Source of the DNA: JAQBDA01 sp964525785
GTDB taxonomy: Bacteria > Chloroflexota > Anaerolineae > Anaerolineales > UBA4823
Reading direction: 5' to 3'
DNA: 16,313 nucleotides
Assembly (NCBI GenBank): GCA_964525785.1
Contig: CAZGIX010000098.1
Span: forward strand, 1-16,313
The position numbers were made by a program, and so were the translations under genes. This document shows, one piece after another, positions 1 through 5,955 of the stretch; within the stretch, counting starts at the first letter, position 1; each line of letters begins with the position of its first letter. The notes below the pieces were generated by a model. The model worked only from the letters and a program-made list of their open reading frames with translations, was not told the origin of the DNA and made no database searches.

Positions 1-2
1 AT

Positions 3-206
3 TATCGGCGGGATGTCACTTTCCATGAAGATGCGACCCGCATGACCAAAGGTGCGGCAGGACGAGTTTTGGCGATCGTCCACAATCTGATTCTGGGCTT
101 ACTCAAGATGGCCGGTTTCACGAATGCCGCTCAAGGCCGAAGGTGGTTTGCCGGACACCTTCAGGAGGCTTTCGCCTTGCTGATTGCAGGAAATTCCCTT
201 TCTTGA
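3..206 (+). CDS. ISAs1-like transposase, C-terminal end (5' part lies outside the window)
   Basis: An open frame runs in from the left edge and ends at a TGA at 204-206, giving 67 residues. It contains RDVTFHEDATRMTKGAAG followed by a leucine-rich LAIVHNLILGLL stretch. This resembles the end of ISAs1-family (H-repeat-associated) transposases, where a D-V-x-F-x-E-D-x-x-R-x-x-x-G segment carries the last catalytic acidic residue and is followed by an 'N-L-x-L-x-L-L' helix. The start and the first two catalytic residues are off the window, so whether the element is intact cannot be judged. I found no clear terminal inverted repeat after the stop. It lies next to a decayed tRNA, a common setting for insertion sequences. 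Family assignment is from motif memory only. Confidence 0.65.
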   Translation, partial: YRRDVTFHEDATRMTKGAAGRVLAIVHNLILGLLKMAGFTNAAQGRRWFAGHLQEAFALLIAGNSLS

Positions 207-235
207 GAAAGCCATCGAAACGGGTCGCATAACAG

Positions 236-264
236 TTGCTAAGATGGAAAATTTGTGCTAAAAT
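236..264 (+). promoter_or_regulatory. Predicted sigma70-type promoter of the tRNA-like unit
   Basis: TTGCTA (236-241) and TAAAAT (259-264) are separated by exactly 17 bases in an AT-rich stretch. Transcription would start near 271 and run through the tRNA-like sequence to the terminator ending at 479. There is no open reading frame of note between them. The assignment is by consensus match only. Confidence 0.5.
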
Positions 265-323
265 TTTGTCAACAATTCAAAACTTTCTATCGTCTGGCAT
301 GTTGGGATCGTCCATCGCCGGGC

Positions 324-344
324 CAGGCTAAACTGAGTAGCCTG
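324..344. other. Perfect 7-bp inverted repeat (hairpin)
   Basis: CAGGCTA (324-330) and TAGCCTG (338-344) are exact reverse complements around a 7-base loop. No T-run follows on either strand, so it is not a typical terminator. It would fold within the leader of the predicted 271-479 transcript. It could also be part of a decayed D-arm, since GTAGCCTG followed by GGTA resembles the D-loop region of an initiator tRNA. Confidence 0.35.
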
Positions 345-365
345 AAGGTAAAAAGTGTGCGAAAT

Positions 366-441
366 AGGGGCTGGGCTCATAACCCGAAGGTCCTAGGTTC
401 CCTTCGGCTTCGCTCAGGATAAACTCCTCCAAGCCCCGCTA
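366..441 (+). pseudogene. Decayed initiator tRNA-Met (CAU anticodon), interrupted in the T-loop
   Basis: GGGCTCATAACCCGAAGG (373-390) is the anticodon stem-loop and variable region typical of bacterial tRNA-fMet, with anticodon CAT at 378-380. It is followed by a T-stem strand CTAGG and the first T-loop bases TTC (393-400). The T-loop should then continue into CCTAG and the acceptor strand. Instead about 20-30 foreign bases intervene before GCCCCGCTAC (433-442), which looks like the tRNA 3' acceptor strand. On the 5' side no matching acceptor strand (AGCGGGG-like) or proper D-arm is present. The anticodon stem has lost its outer pairs, reading CTGGG against CCCGA. The molecule could not form a normal cloverleaf, so a functional initiator tRNA must be encoded elsewhere. 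Alternative: a structured non-coding RNA that captured part of a tRNA. Confidence 0.55.
401..427 (+). repeat. REP-like short repeat inserted in the tRNA T-loop
   Basis: The segment beginning CCTTCGGCTTCGCTCAGGAT and running into AAACTCC interrupts the tRNA. On the other strand it reads TTATCCTGAGCGAAGCCGAAGG, which resembles a short dispersed repeat that I recall as common between genes in environmental genomes. No second copy is in this window, so repeat status rests on recollection and needs a genome-wide count. Confidence 0.35.
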
Positions 442-452
442 CTCATCTGAAA

Positions 453-479
453 CCATAGCTCGTCGGGCTATGGTTTTTT
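453..479 (+). terminator. Rho-independent terminator after the tRNA-like unit
   Basis: CCATAGC (453-459) pairs perfectly with GCTATGG (467-473) around a 7-base loop and is followed at once by six T (474-479). Two A before the stem (451-452) can also pair with the first T residues. This is a textbook intrinsic terminator on the plus strand and fits the end of the transcript predicted from the 236-264 promoter. Confidence 0.8.
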
Positions 480-504
480 GCTTGGCCTGACGGTGAGAGA
501 TTGG

Positions 505-542
505 CAAAATCTTAAAATCGGAGGATTTTGACATGTTCCGAT
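505..542. other. Overlapping inverted repeats, function unknown
   Basis: CAAAATC (505-511) matches GATTTTG (524-530), and ATCGGA (517-522) matches TCCGAT (537-542). The two pairings overlap and would be mutually exclusive. They lie between the plus-strand terminator and the minus-strand terminator. No gene is seen in 480-550. Confidence 0.25.
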
Positions 543-550
543 CTTACCCG

Positions 551-569
551 AAAAAACCCTATTGAGGGT
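551..569 (-). terminator. Rho-independent terminator closing the minus-strand gene series
   Basis: Read on the minus strand, ACCCT (569-565) and AGGGT (560-556) form a 5-bp GC-rich stem with loop CAAT, followed by a run of T (complement of 556-551). It lies about 75 bases downstream of the last minus-strand stop codon at 644. The stem is short, so efficiency may be modest. Confidence 0.55.
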
Positions 570-643
570 GACTATCAAATCTTGTTGAGATCGAAAATTC
601 CCCGTGTCAAAATATCGATAATACACAAAGGGGCTATGCACAG

Positions 644-1900
644 CTAAATCCCGGTGTTTACCAATTCCTGGGCATTGGCCTGGATTTTCTTGACCGCAGC
701 TACGGCATCGTCCACGCCTTTGGGGCCGCAGCGGAAGATAGCTTCATCCAGCCAGACTGCTTCGTGCTCGCAAGCGCGCGCGGCTTCAGGAAAGTTCATA
801 CTCTTGAAATCGAAATACTGTGGGAAGGCATTTGGCACAGCCAGCCGGGACTTTTGCGGCTGGAAGAGTGTGTAGTTGTGCATGGCTTCGTATCCCACCC
901 AGCAGTCCACACCCTCGGCATACAGCGCGGCGCATAATACGTCGTGCTCCACACCGAATTCCTCGGGGGTGATGGCAAAAATGTAACGGTAGAATGAGCG
1001 GGTAGTATGGCGGATATCGTGTTTGAGCACGCGCACCCCAGGGATTTCGCTCAGCGCTTCGTCCATGTAAGCTGCCATCTGCTCACGATGGTTGGCCTGG
1101 GCTGTGAAGCGCTCGAGGCCCACCAGCGCCAGCGCCGCGGCTATCTCGCTCAGGCGGAAGTTGCCGCCCACCTGGAACTCCATGCTCTCGTCCTCGGGAC
1201 CGCCGCCCAGGGCATGGGCGCGACCGCAATCGATGATCGAGGCGGCCTTGGCCGCCAGCTCAGGCGTCTTGCACAGCAGGATGCCGCCCTCGCCAGTGGT
1301 CAGCGTCTTGGATGATTGGAATGAGAACGAGCCGAAATGCCCGATGGTGCCAGCACCCATCCCGCGCCATTTTGCGCCATGCGCGTGGGCGCAGTCTTCG
1401 ATGACGATCAGCTGGTGCTTCTTTGCAAGTGCCATGATGGCGTCCATGTCGGCCATGTTCGAGCCTAGATGAACCGGGATGACGGCCTTCGTTTTCGAGG
1501 TGATAGCTTTTTCGGCTTCACCAGTGTCCAGACAGTATGTGCTCAGATCAATGTCCACGATTACAGGAATGGCTCCAGCAGCCATCGGAGCAGACGCGGT
1601 CGCCTGGAAGGTATACGCCGGGACAATGACCTCATCGCCCCAACCGATGCCGGCAGCCCGCAATGCCACTTCCATCGTCACTGTGCCATTTGCCATCGGG
1701 ACGGCATACCCTCCGCCCTGCATCTCGACGAACTTCTTTGCCAGTTCGGCGGTTTTGGGGCCAGGGTACGGGAAACCGCCCCAACGCCCCGATTTGATGA
1801 CCTCGGTCACGGCGTCAATATCGCGCTGGTCCCAGACTGGCCACTCGGGGTAAGGTTCGGTGCGGGTCTTTGGCCCGCCTAAAATTGCCAGTTGTGACAT
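644..1900 (-). CDS. DegT/DnrJ/EryC1/StrS aminotransferase (scyllo-inosose / AHBA-synthase type)
   Basis: A PLP-dependent enzyme of 418 residues that would transfer an amino group, usually from Gln or Glu, to a keto sugar or ketocyclitol. The N-terminus has the 'LAILGGPKTR' opening and the 'W...SGRW' segment seen in L-glutamine:scyllo-inosose aminotransferases and AHBA synthases. The family marks follow in order: NGTVTMEVAL (71-80), GDEVIVPAYTF (88-98), the PLP-ring Asp in IEDCAHAHGA (D169), and the Schiff-base Lys in SSKTLTTGEGG (K198). Length is normal for the subfamily. The ATG at 1898-1900 is supported by an AGGAG eight bases upstream. It is the last gene of the minus-strand series and is followed by a terminator at 551-569. 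It is separated from the sugar transporter by 432 bases of decayed sequence. Family is certain. Substrate is not: kanosamine-type 3-keto sugars are as possible as inososes. Confidence 0.88.
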   Translation of the reverse strand: MSQLAILGGPKTRTEPYPEWPVWDQRDIDAVTEVIKSGRWGGFPYPGPKTAELAKKFVEMQGGGYAVPMANGTVTMEVALRAAGIGWGDEVIVPAYTFQATASAPMAAGAIPVIVDIDLSTYCLDTGEAEKAITSKTKAVIPVHLGSNMADMDAIMALAKKHQLIVIEDCAHAHGAKWRGMGAGTIGHFGSFSFQSSKTLTTGEGGILLCKTPELAAKAASIIDCGRAHALGGGPEDESMEFQVGGNFRLSEIAAALALVGLERFTAQANHREQMAAYMDEALSEIPGVRVLKHDIRHTTRSFYRYIFAITPEEFGVEHDVLCAALYAEGVDCWVGYEAMHNYTLFQPQKSRLAVPNAFPQYFDFKSMNFPEAARACEHEAVWLDEAIFRCGPKGVDDAVAAVKKIQANAQELVNTGI

Positions 1901-2332
1901 GTGTTTGCTCCTGCAGGATTGGTTTTCAAAGAGTAAGTTGATGGATGGGGGGAGTTATGACTGTTTGGGCATATCCAATCTTCATTTTTTCATTGACATC
2001 TGTGGGCGCTTTCAGGCATGTTAGTCCCACCAGCGCTGGCGAACTCAATCGCGAGCCGATGAGCAGTCCATCAACATATGCTATCATGCGGCGCTTCAGC
2101 CTTTCTCCGATCACCCCGCGGTTACCTGGGCGTAGCGCGCCCAATGTCCCTGATTAATCTCCGCACCGATAAAAATATGCCTCGCCAAACGGACTGCGAT
2201 TGATGTGGATTTAGCGCAAGTCAAGCGGCTGATATTCAAGCTTCGTGCCTGATCCGAGCATGCATCCCAAGACAGGCCCGCCCTGATAATCGATATGTGC
2301 ACCAATGGGACAGATGCGGCAGGAGGAGAAAA
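1901..2332. other. 432-base stretch without an intact gene; decayed coding sequence
   Basis: No intact gene is visible between the transporter stop and the aminotransferase start. Two short minus-strand frames (2111-2305 and 1926-2144) overlap each other and do not look like complete proteins. The lower one ends with a recognisable gene start (see 1926-1985). No strong promoter, terminator or tRNA was found. The likely reading is a deletion scar where one or more genes of the cluster were lost. Confidence 0.45.
1926..1985 (-). pseudogene. N-terminal stub resembling a neutral/alkaline ceramidase-like hydrolase
   Basis: The 19-codon end of this frame reads MKIGYAQTVITPPIHQLTL then stop. The opening 'M-K-I-G-x-A-x-x-x-I-T-P-P' is how members of the neutral/alkaline non-lysosomal ceramidase-like family (PF04734) commonly begin. 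Resemblance ends right after ITPP and the frame stops six codons later. That is what is expected if the body of the gene was deleted and its first bases were joined to the leader of the aminotransferase gene. No convincing ribosome binding site precedes the ATG (1983-1985). The match is short, so chance resemblance is possible. Confidence 0.35.
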
Positions 2333-3688
2333 TCATACCGGACTGACTTCCTTCTTCACTTCCAGCTGATCCTTGATATTTTGCAATCGTTTGCCGTGCA
2401 GTGGATACAACCAGAGCAAAAAGATGGCAATCAGAAAACCGATGGAGGTGGGAACTGTTAGGAAAATTCGGAAACCAAGGTCTACGCTGGCGGGTTGGAC
2501 TTCGAGTAAAGTGTCATATCCAAATGCGGGCATGATCAGCCCAAATACAGAGGAGACCAATAAACCGCTCAAGGTGATGAGAAAGCCGCTCATGCCGAAG
2601 TACATGCCGGCGCGTTGGTGACCTGTTTTGACCTCGTCCTCATCGATCACTTCAGTGATGATCACATCGCCGATAAGCACCAGTCCGCCGAGCCCAATGC
2701 CCAGCACCACTGCCGCCGCATAGGTAAAGTAGACGTTGGGCGAAAAGCCCATCGGCACGATGCCGAGGATCATCACCGCGTTGGCAAGCATCAGCGTGCG
2801 GCGCGAGTCAAGCTTATTGGCGACCCAATTGCGCCAGGGATACAGCGACAGCATAGCGATCAAAAAAGCGAGGCCAAGGATGTAGGTTGCCAGGCTTTCA
2901 TCCACCTTCAGGCTGTATTTCAGGTAAAACAGGATCCCCATCTGCAAGGTGCCGGTGCTGAAGAAGCGCATGGCCTGCGCTCCGGCTGCGGTCAGGTAGC
3001 TGCGATTGGCAAAGGTATATTTCAGCGCCTTCCAGAATGGAAAACCCGTGTCGTTTTTCAAATCCTGGCGCTCGAAGAGCGCCGGGAATCCGGCATAGAT
3101 CGCGATGACTGAGATCACAGCCAAAATCGCTGCCATGCCGGGCCAGCCGAACATTTCCGCCAGCAGCGGGGGCAGCGCCGCCCCGAGCACCAACGCGATG
3201 GTCTGGAAGATATTCATCTTCGCCGCCACATCTGTCCTCTCGCGGTAGGAGCTGAACATCTCGGGCAGCAATCCGTAAAAACCCGTGGCGAGCGCCGTGT
3301 AGAGGCCTTCCCAGATGACAATTGCCGCGCCAAAGTAGATCAGCAGGCCCACGGGGTTATCCCTGCCATCGAACGGCACGCTGAACAGCAAGGCAAATGC
3401 CGCCGCGTACGGCAATCCACCGAATAAGACATAAGGGATGCGCCTGCCCCAGCGTGAGCGGGTGCGGTCGGAGAGGTAGCCCAGCGCCGGGTTGTTCAAT
3501 GCATTGTAGATCGTATACACAAACCAGAACACGGCAAACCATTCAGCCGGCAGGTTTTTGACATCCACTATGTAAAATGCCATCACACCCGCGATCGCTT
3601 CGACGGGTGTGGCAACCCCAAGACTCATCAGCGAATACTTGAGACGCGTCTTGGTGCTGGTTCGAAATTCAGAGGCGGTCTCGGTCAT
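2333..3688 (-). CDS. GPH-family (MelB/XynB-like) sugar transporter
   Basis: A 451-residue membrane protein of the glycoside-pentoside-hexuronide:cation symporter family (MFS_2). The diagnostic loop between helices 2 and 3 is clear: NPALGYLSDRTRSRWGRRIPY (about residues 66-86), equivalent to the 'D-P-x-x-G-x-x-x-D-R-T-x-S-R-x-G-R-x-R-P-Y' motif. About twelve hydrophobic segments follow, with a central basic loop near residues 205-225 and a lysine-rich C-terminal tail. Such carriers take up glycosides, pentosides or hexuronides with H+ or Na+. The ATG at 3686-3688 has AGGAG six bases upstream. It lies 156 bases after the upstream PIG-L deacetylase gene. It is the second MFS-type carrier of the cluster and belongs to a different family from the one at 4620-5933. 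Substrate cannot be read from the sequence; a glycoside or amino sugar released by the cluster's enzymes would fit. Confidence 0.85.
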   Translation of the reverse strand: MTETASEFRTSTKTRLKYSLMSLGVATPVEAIAGVMAFYIVDVKNLPAEWFAVFWFVYTIYNALNNPALGYLSDRTRSRWGRRIPYVLFGGLPYAAAFALLFSVPFDGRDNPVGLLIYFGAAIVIWEGLYTALATGFYGLLPEMFSSYRERTDVAAKMNIFQTIALVLGAALPPLLAEMFGWPGMAAILAVISVIAIYAGFPALFERQDLKNDTGFPFWKALKYTFANRSYLTAAGAQAMRFFSTGTLQMGILFYLKYSLKVDESLATYILGLAFLIAMLSLYPWRNWVANKLDSRRTLMLANAVMILGIVPMGFSPNVYFTYAAAVVLGIGLGGLVLIGDVIITEVIDEDEVKTGHQRAGMYFGMSGFLITLSGLLVSSVFGLIMPAFGYDTLLEVQPASVDLGFRIFLTVPTSIGFLIAIFLLWLYPLHGKRLQNIKDQLEVKKEVSPV

Positions 3689-3744
3689 AAGGTGCTCCTG
3701 GTATTTTTCGGGCGCTGGCCCGCCGATCCTTGAGTACAGGTTAC

Positions 3745-3769
3745 GGGCAGCCGCTGGCGGCTGGCACCC
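3745..3769. other. GC-rich hairpin between the PIG-L and transporter genes
   Basis: CAGCCG (3748-3753) and CGGCTG (3758-3763) pair around CTGG, and flanking GGG (3745-3747) can pair with CCC (3767-3769) across a 3-base bulge. It lies in the 156-base spacer and has no T-run on either strand. It is better read as an mRNA processing or stabilising structure than as a terminator. Confidence 0.4.
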
Positions 3770-3844
3770 GGCATATCATTTATGGCGGCCTGCTCTTTGC
3801 CTGCGCCTGGGCCGGGTGGATGGGTGGGCAGTGCCTGGTGCATG

Positions 3845-4591
3845 TTACAGCCCACAATGCAGGGCCGCCGGGTGCAGTATCTTCAGCGGCTCGCCGCGGT
3901 CGAAAGGCTCGCCGGTTGCAGCCTGCCGCGACTTCAAATCCAGGGCCATCACCAGCTCATCCATACCCTGCGGGTTGAATTGCGCCTTGTAGCAGCGCAC
4001 AGCCGCAATCTTAGCCTCCCAGGTGGATGAGATGTCTACAATCCGGTTGGGTTCTCGCGTGTAGTAGAACGCAATGGCCTTCAGGTCATGCCCCGCATAG
4101 GCTGCGTCCACTGCCGGATCGCTGGACGCGATCTTCGGCAGCCCTGTAAAAATGACGGCTTCGCTGGTCGCTAATCCTGTCTGGATATGGTCACGATGAG
4201 CCTCGTAGGTGAGCCAGGGGTCCGGGGCGAAGATTACTTCCGGTCTCAGCCAGCGTATATACTTAAGCAGGTCCCGCCGCAGGTCAAAATAAGCATACTC
4301 GCCGGCATCCGGGTAGCCCAGGAAGTAATGCTTATCTACTCCGATGATCGCTCCTGCATTGAGCTGGTCACGATTTAACGCTTCAGCAGCGGCCTCGTCC
4401 GATAGCGAGCTGTCCACCACTCCCATCAAATCATCTGTGACGGTCAGATAGATAATTTCAATCCCGGCACTTTTCAATAAGGCGTAAGTCCCGGCGGCTC
4501 CAATGTCATTATCGTCATAGTGCGGCTGGATGCACAGGATGCGTTTTGCGGAAAAAATATCAGGGACGGGAAGAATGCTCTCGATGGACAT
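3845..4591 (-). CDS. PIG-L/LmbE-family deacetylase
   Basis: A 248-residue metal-dependent N-deacetylase of the PIG-L superfamily. The first metal-binding motif is IQPHYDDNDIGAAGT (22-36), with H24 and D27 as likely Zn ligands and D26 as likely catalytic base. The usual 'H-P-D-D-E' is replaced by 'H-Y-D-D-N'. The second motif is EAHRDHIQTG (130-139), providing the third metal ligand at H132 or H135. Length matches single-domain LmbE proteins. The ATG at 4589-4591 follows a GAGG about seven bases upstream, 28 bases after the MFS gene stop. Known relatives deacetylate GlcNAc-inositol, GlcNAc-PI, chitobiose or bacillithiol intermediates, so an N-acetylated amino sugar or aminocyclitol is the likely substrate class. 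It is not a close paralogue of the PIG-L at 5956-7305, so the two probably act on different substrates or positions. Confidence 0.85.
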   Translation of the reverse strand: MSIESILPVPDIFSAKRILCIQPHYDDNDIGAAGTYALLKSAGIEIIYLTVTDDLMGVVDSSLSDEAAAEALNRDQLNAGAIIGVDKHYFLGYPDAGEYAYFDLRRDLLKYIRWLRPEVIFAPDPWLTYEAHRDHIQTGLATSEAVIFTGLPKIASSDPAVDAAYAGHDLKAIAFYYTREPNRIVDISSTWEAKIAAVRCYKAQFNPQGMDELVMALDLKSRQAATGEPFDRGEPLKILHPAALHCGL

Positions 4592-4619
4592 ACGATCGCC
4601 TCAGGTAGTATCGGACAAT

Positions 4620-5933
4620 TCAGGAAGATTCCACAATGATTTCGCGCCGTTCCTGCATTTGAGTGTGCAGGCTTGCAGCATCGGTAGGGAATACCCGGTA
4701 ATATAAGGGCGTGACCAGGAATGCGATGGCCCAAAAACCGCATGTCAGTATGAGCAGGGTCCTGGAGAGGCCAAATTGGTCAGCGTAATTGCCAAACAGG
4801 ATGATGACCACGGAAGCAAATGCGCCGTTGACAAATTCTGTTAATGCCATGGCGGTGCTGCGCAGCTCGGGCCGGACCGCGCTCTGCACCATAGGCTGCA
4901 TCGCCCCGCGCCGAGTCCAATCCAGGAAAAAACCAGCCAGGAGTGAGCAGATCACAATCGAGGCAGTAGTGGTCGCTCGCGAGAAGAGGTACCACATGGC
5001 TGGCAAAGCAATGGCGATCGATATTTGCGAGATCGCCGCACGCCCGTACTTGGGCCAGCGGCGATATGCCCAATCTCCAACCGCGCCGCCCACGAAATTG
5101 CCGACCGCCAGGGCGATAACCACGCCTCCAAAAAATAACGGCGCATCCGCTTCTGAAAAGCCGCGATCGTCCACCAGCCAGGTGACATAAAAAGTCGCCA
5201 GGGCATTGATGGTGGTAAGCATGAAGATGCCCTGCAGGAAATTCACCAACACGGTCTTGATGCCAAGAAGCTCCCGCACGCCTTTGAGGTCGAATTGGAA
5301 TCTGGCAGCCGACTCACCCGTGATGATGCTCTCCAGCTCGGGCTCTGCAGCGCCGCGCACCGGCTCCTTCACCAGCACGGCAATCACCAGCCCGGAGATG
5401 ATGCTCATCAACCCAAGACCGACGAACCCGATGCGCCAGCCATTCTCGGAGATCCCGATGATCTCACCAAAGGCCAGCGCCCCGACCACGATGCCGAACA
5501 TCCCCACGGCGCTGATGGTCCCCATCGCGCGGCCGCGCTTATTCGGTCCGAACGAGTCGGCCAGCAGGCTGAACGCAGCGGGATACAGGCAGCCCAATCC
5601 GATGCAGGCGATCACCCGCACGATGAGCAGCTGCCAGTAATCCGACGCCAATCCGCACACAGAAGTCCATAACCCCCAGATCCCGGTTCCGATCACCAGG
5701 ATCCATTTGCGATTGTAGCGGTCCGCCAGCATGCCCCAAAATGGGCCGCTGAAGGTCTGGAAGATGACGCGTATGCTGTCGATGTATCCCAGCTGGGCAT
5801 ACGATAGCCCCAGCGCAGTCCGCACGGCCGGCCACAGCATCGGCAGCGCCACATCCTCGGCAGAGTCGATGAAAAACCCGAATCCAAGGGCAGTCAGGAT
5901 TCGCGAGCGTGCTCTTTTTGGGCTGGATTCCAT
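4620..5933 (-). CDS. MFS transporter (12 membrane segments)
   Basis: A 437-residue major facilitator. The MFS motif A is plain: GMLADRYNRKW (about 66-76). Helices 1-6 are followed by a cytoplasmic loop containing EPVRGAAEPELESI, then helices 7-12. The second half has a weaker motif A copy (GGAVGDWAYRRWPKYGR). The frame is open to 6245, but that extension is the antisense of the next gene. The start chosen is the ATG at 5931-5933, preceded by GGGGAGGAGG. It lies 22 bases after the PIG-L/DUF1284-like gene and 28 bases before the second PIG-L gene, so it is clearly co-transcribed. The substrate is unknown. It could export a pathway by-product or import an organic acid or sugar, and its family differs from the GPH carrier downstream. 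Confidence 0.83.
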   Translation of the reverse strand: MESSPKRARSRILTALGFGFFIDSAEDVALPMLWPAVRTALGLSYAQLGYIDSIRVIFQTFSGPFWGMLADRYNRKWILVIGTGIWGLWTSVCGLASDYWQLLIVRVIACIGLGCLYPAAFSLLADSFGPNKRGRAMGTISAVGMFGIVVGALAFGEIIGISENGWRIGFVGLGLMSIISGLVIAVLVKEPVRGAAEPELESIITGESAARFQFDLKGVRELLGIKTVLVNFLQGIFMLTTINALATFYVTWLVDDRGFSEADAPLFFGGVVIALAVGNFVGGAVGDWAYRRWPKYGRAAISQISIAIALPAMWYLFSRATTTASIVICSLLAGFFLDWTRRGAMQPMVQSAVRPELRSTAMALTEFVNGAFASVVIILFGNYADQFGLSRTLLILTCGFWAIAFLVTPLYYRVFPTDAASLHTQMQERREIIVESS

Positions 5934-5955
5934 AGCCTCCTCCCCTAAATCACTT

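Noticed and set aside
240..300. TTGACA on the minus strand near 270-275 as a promoter
   Set aside because: No acceptable -10 box lies 16-18 bases downstream, and there is no minus-strand gene to the left.
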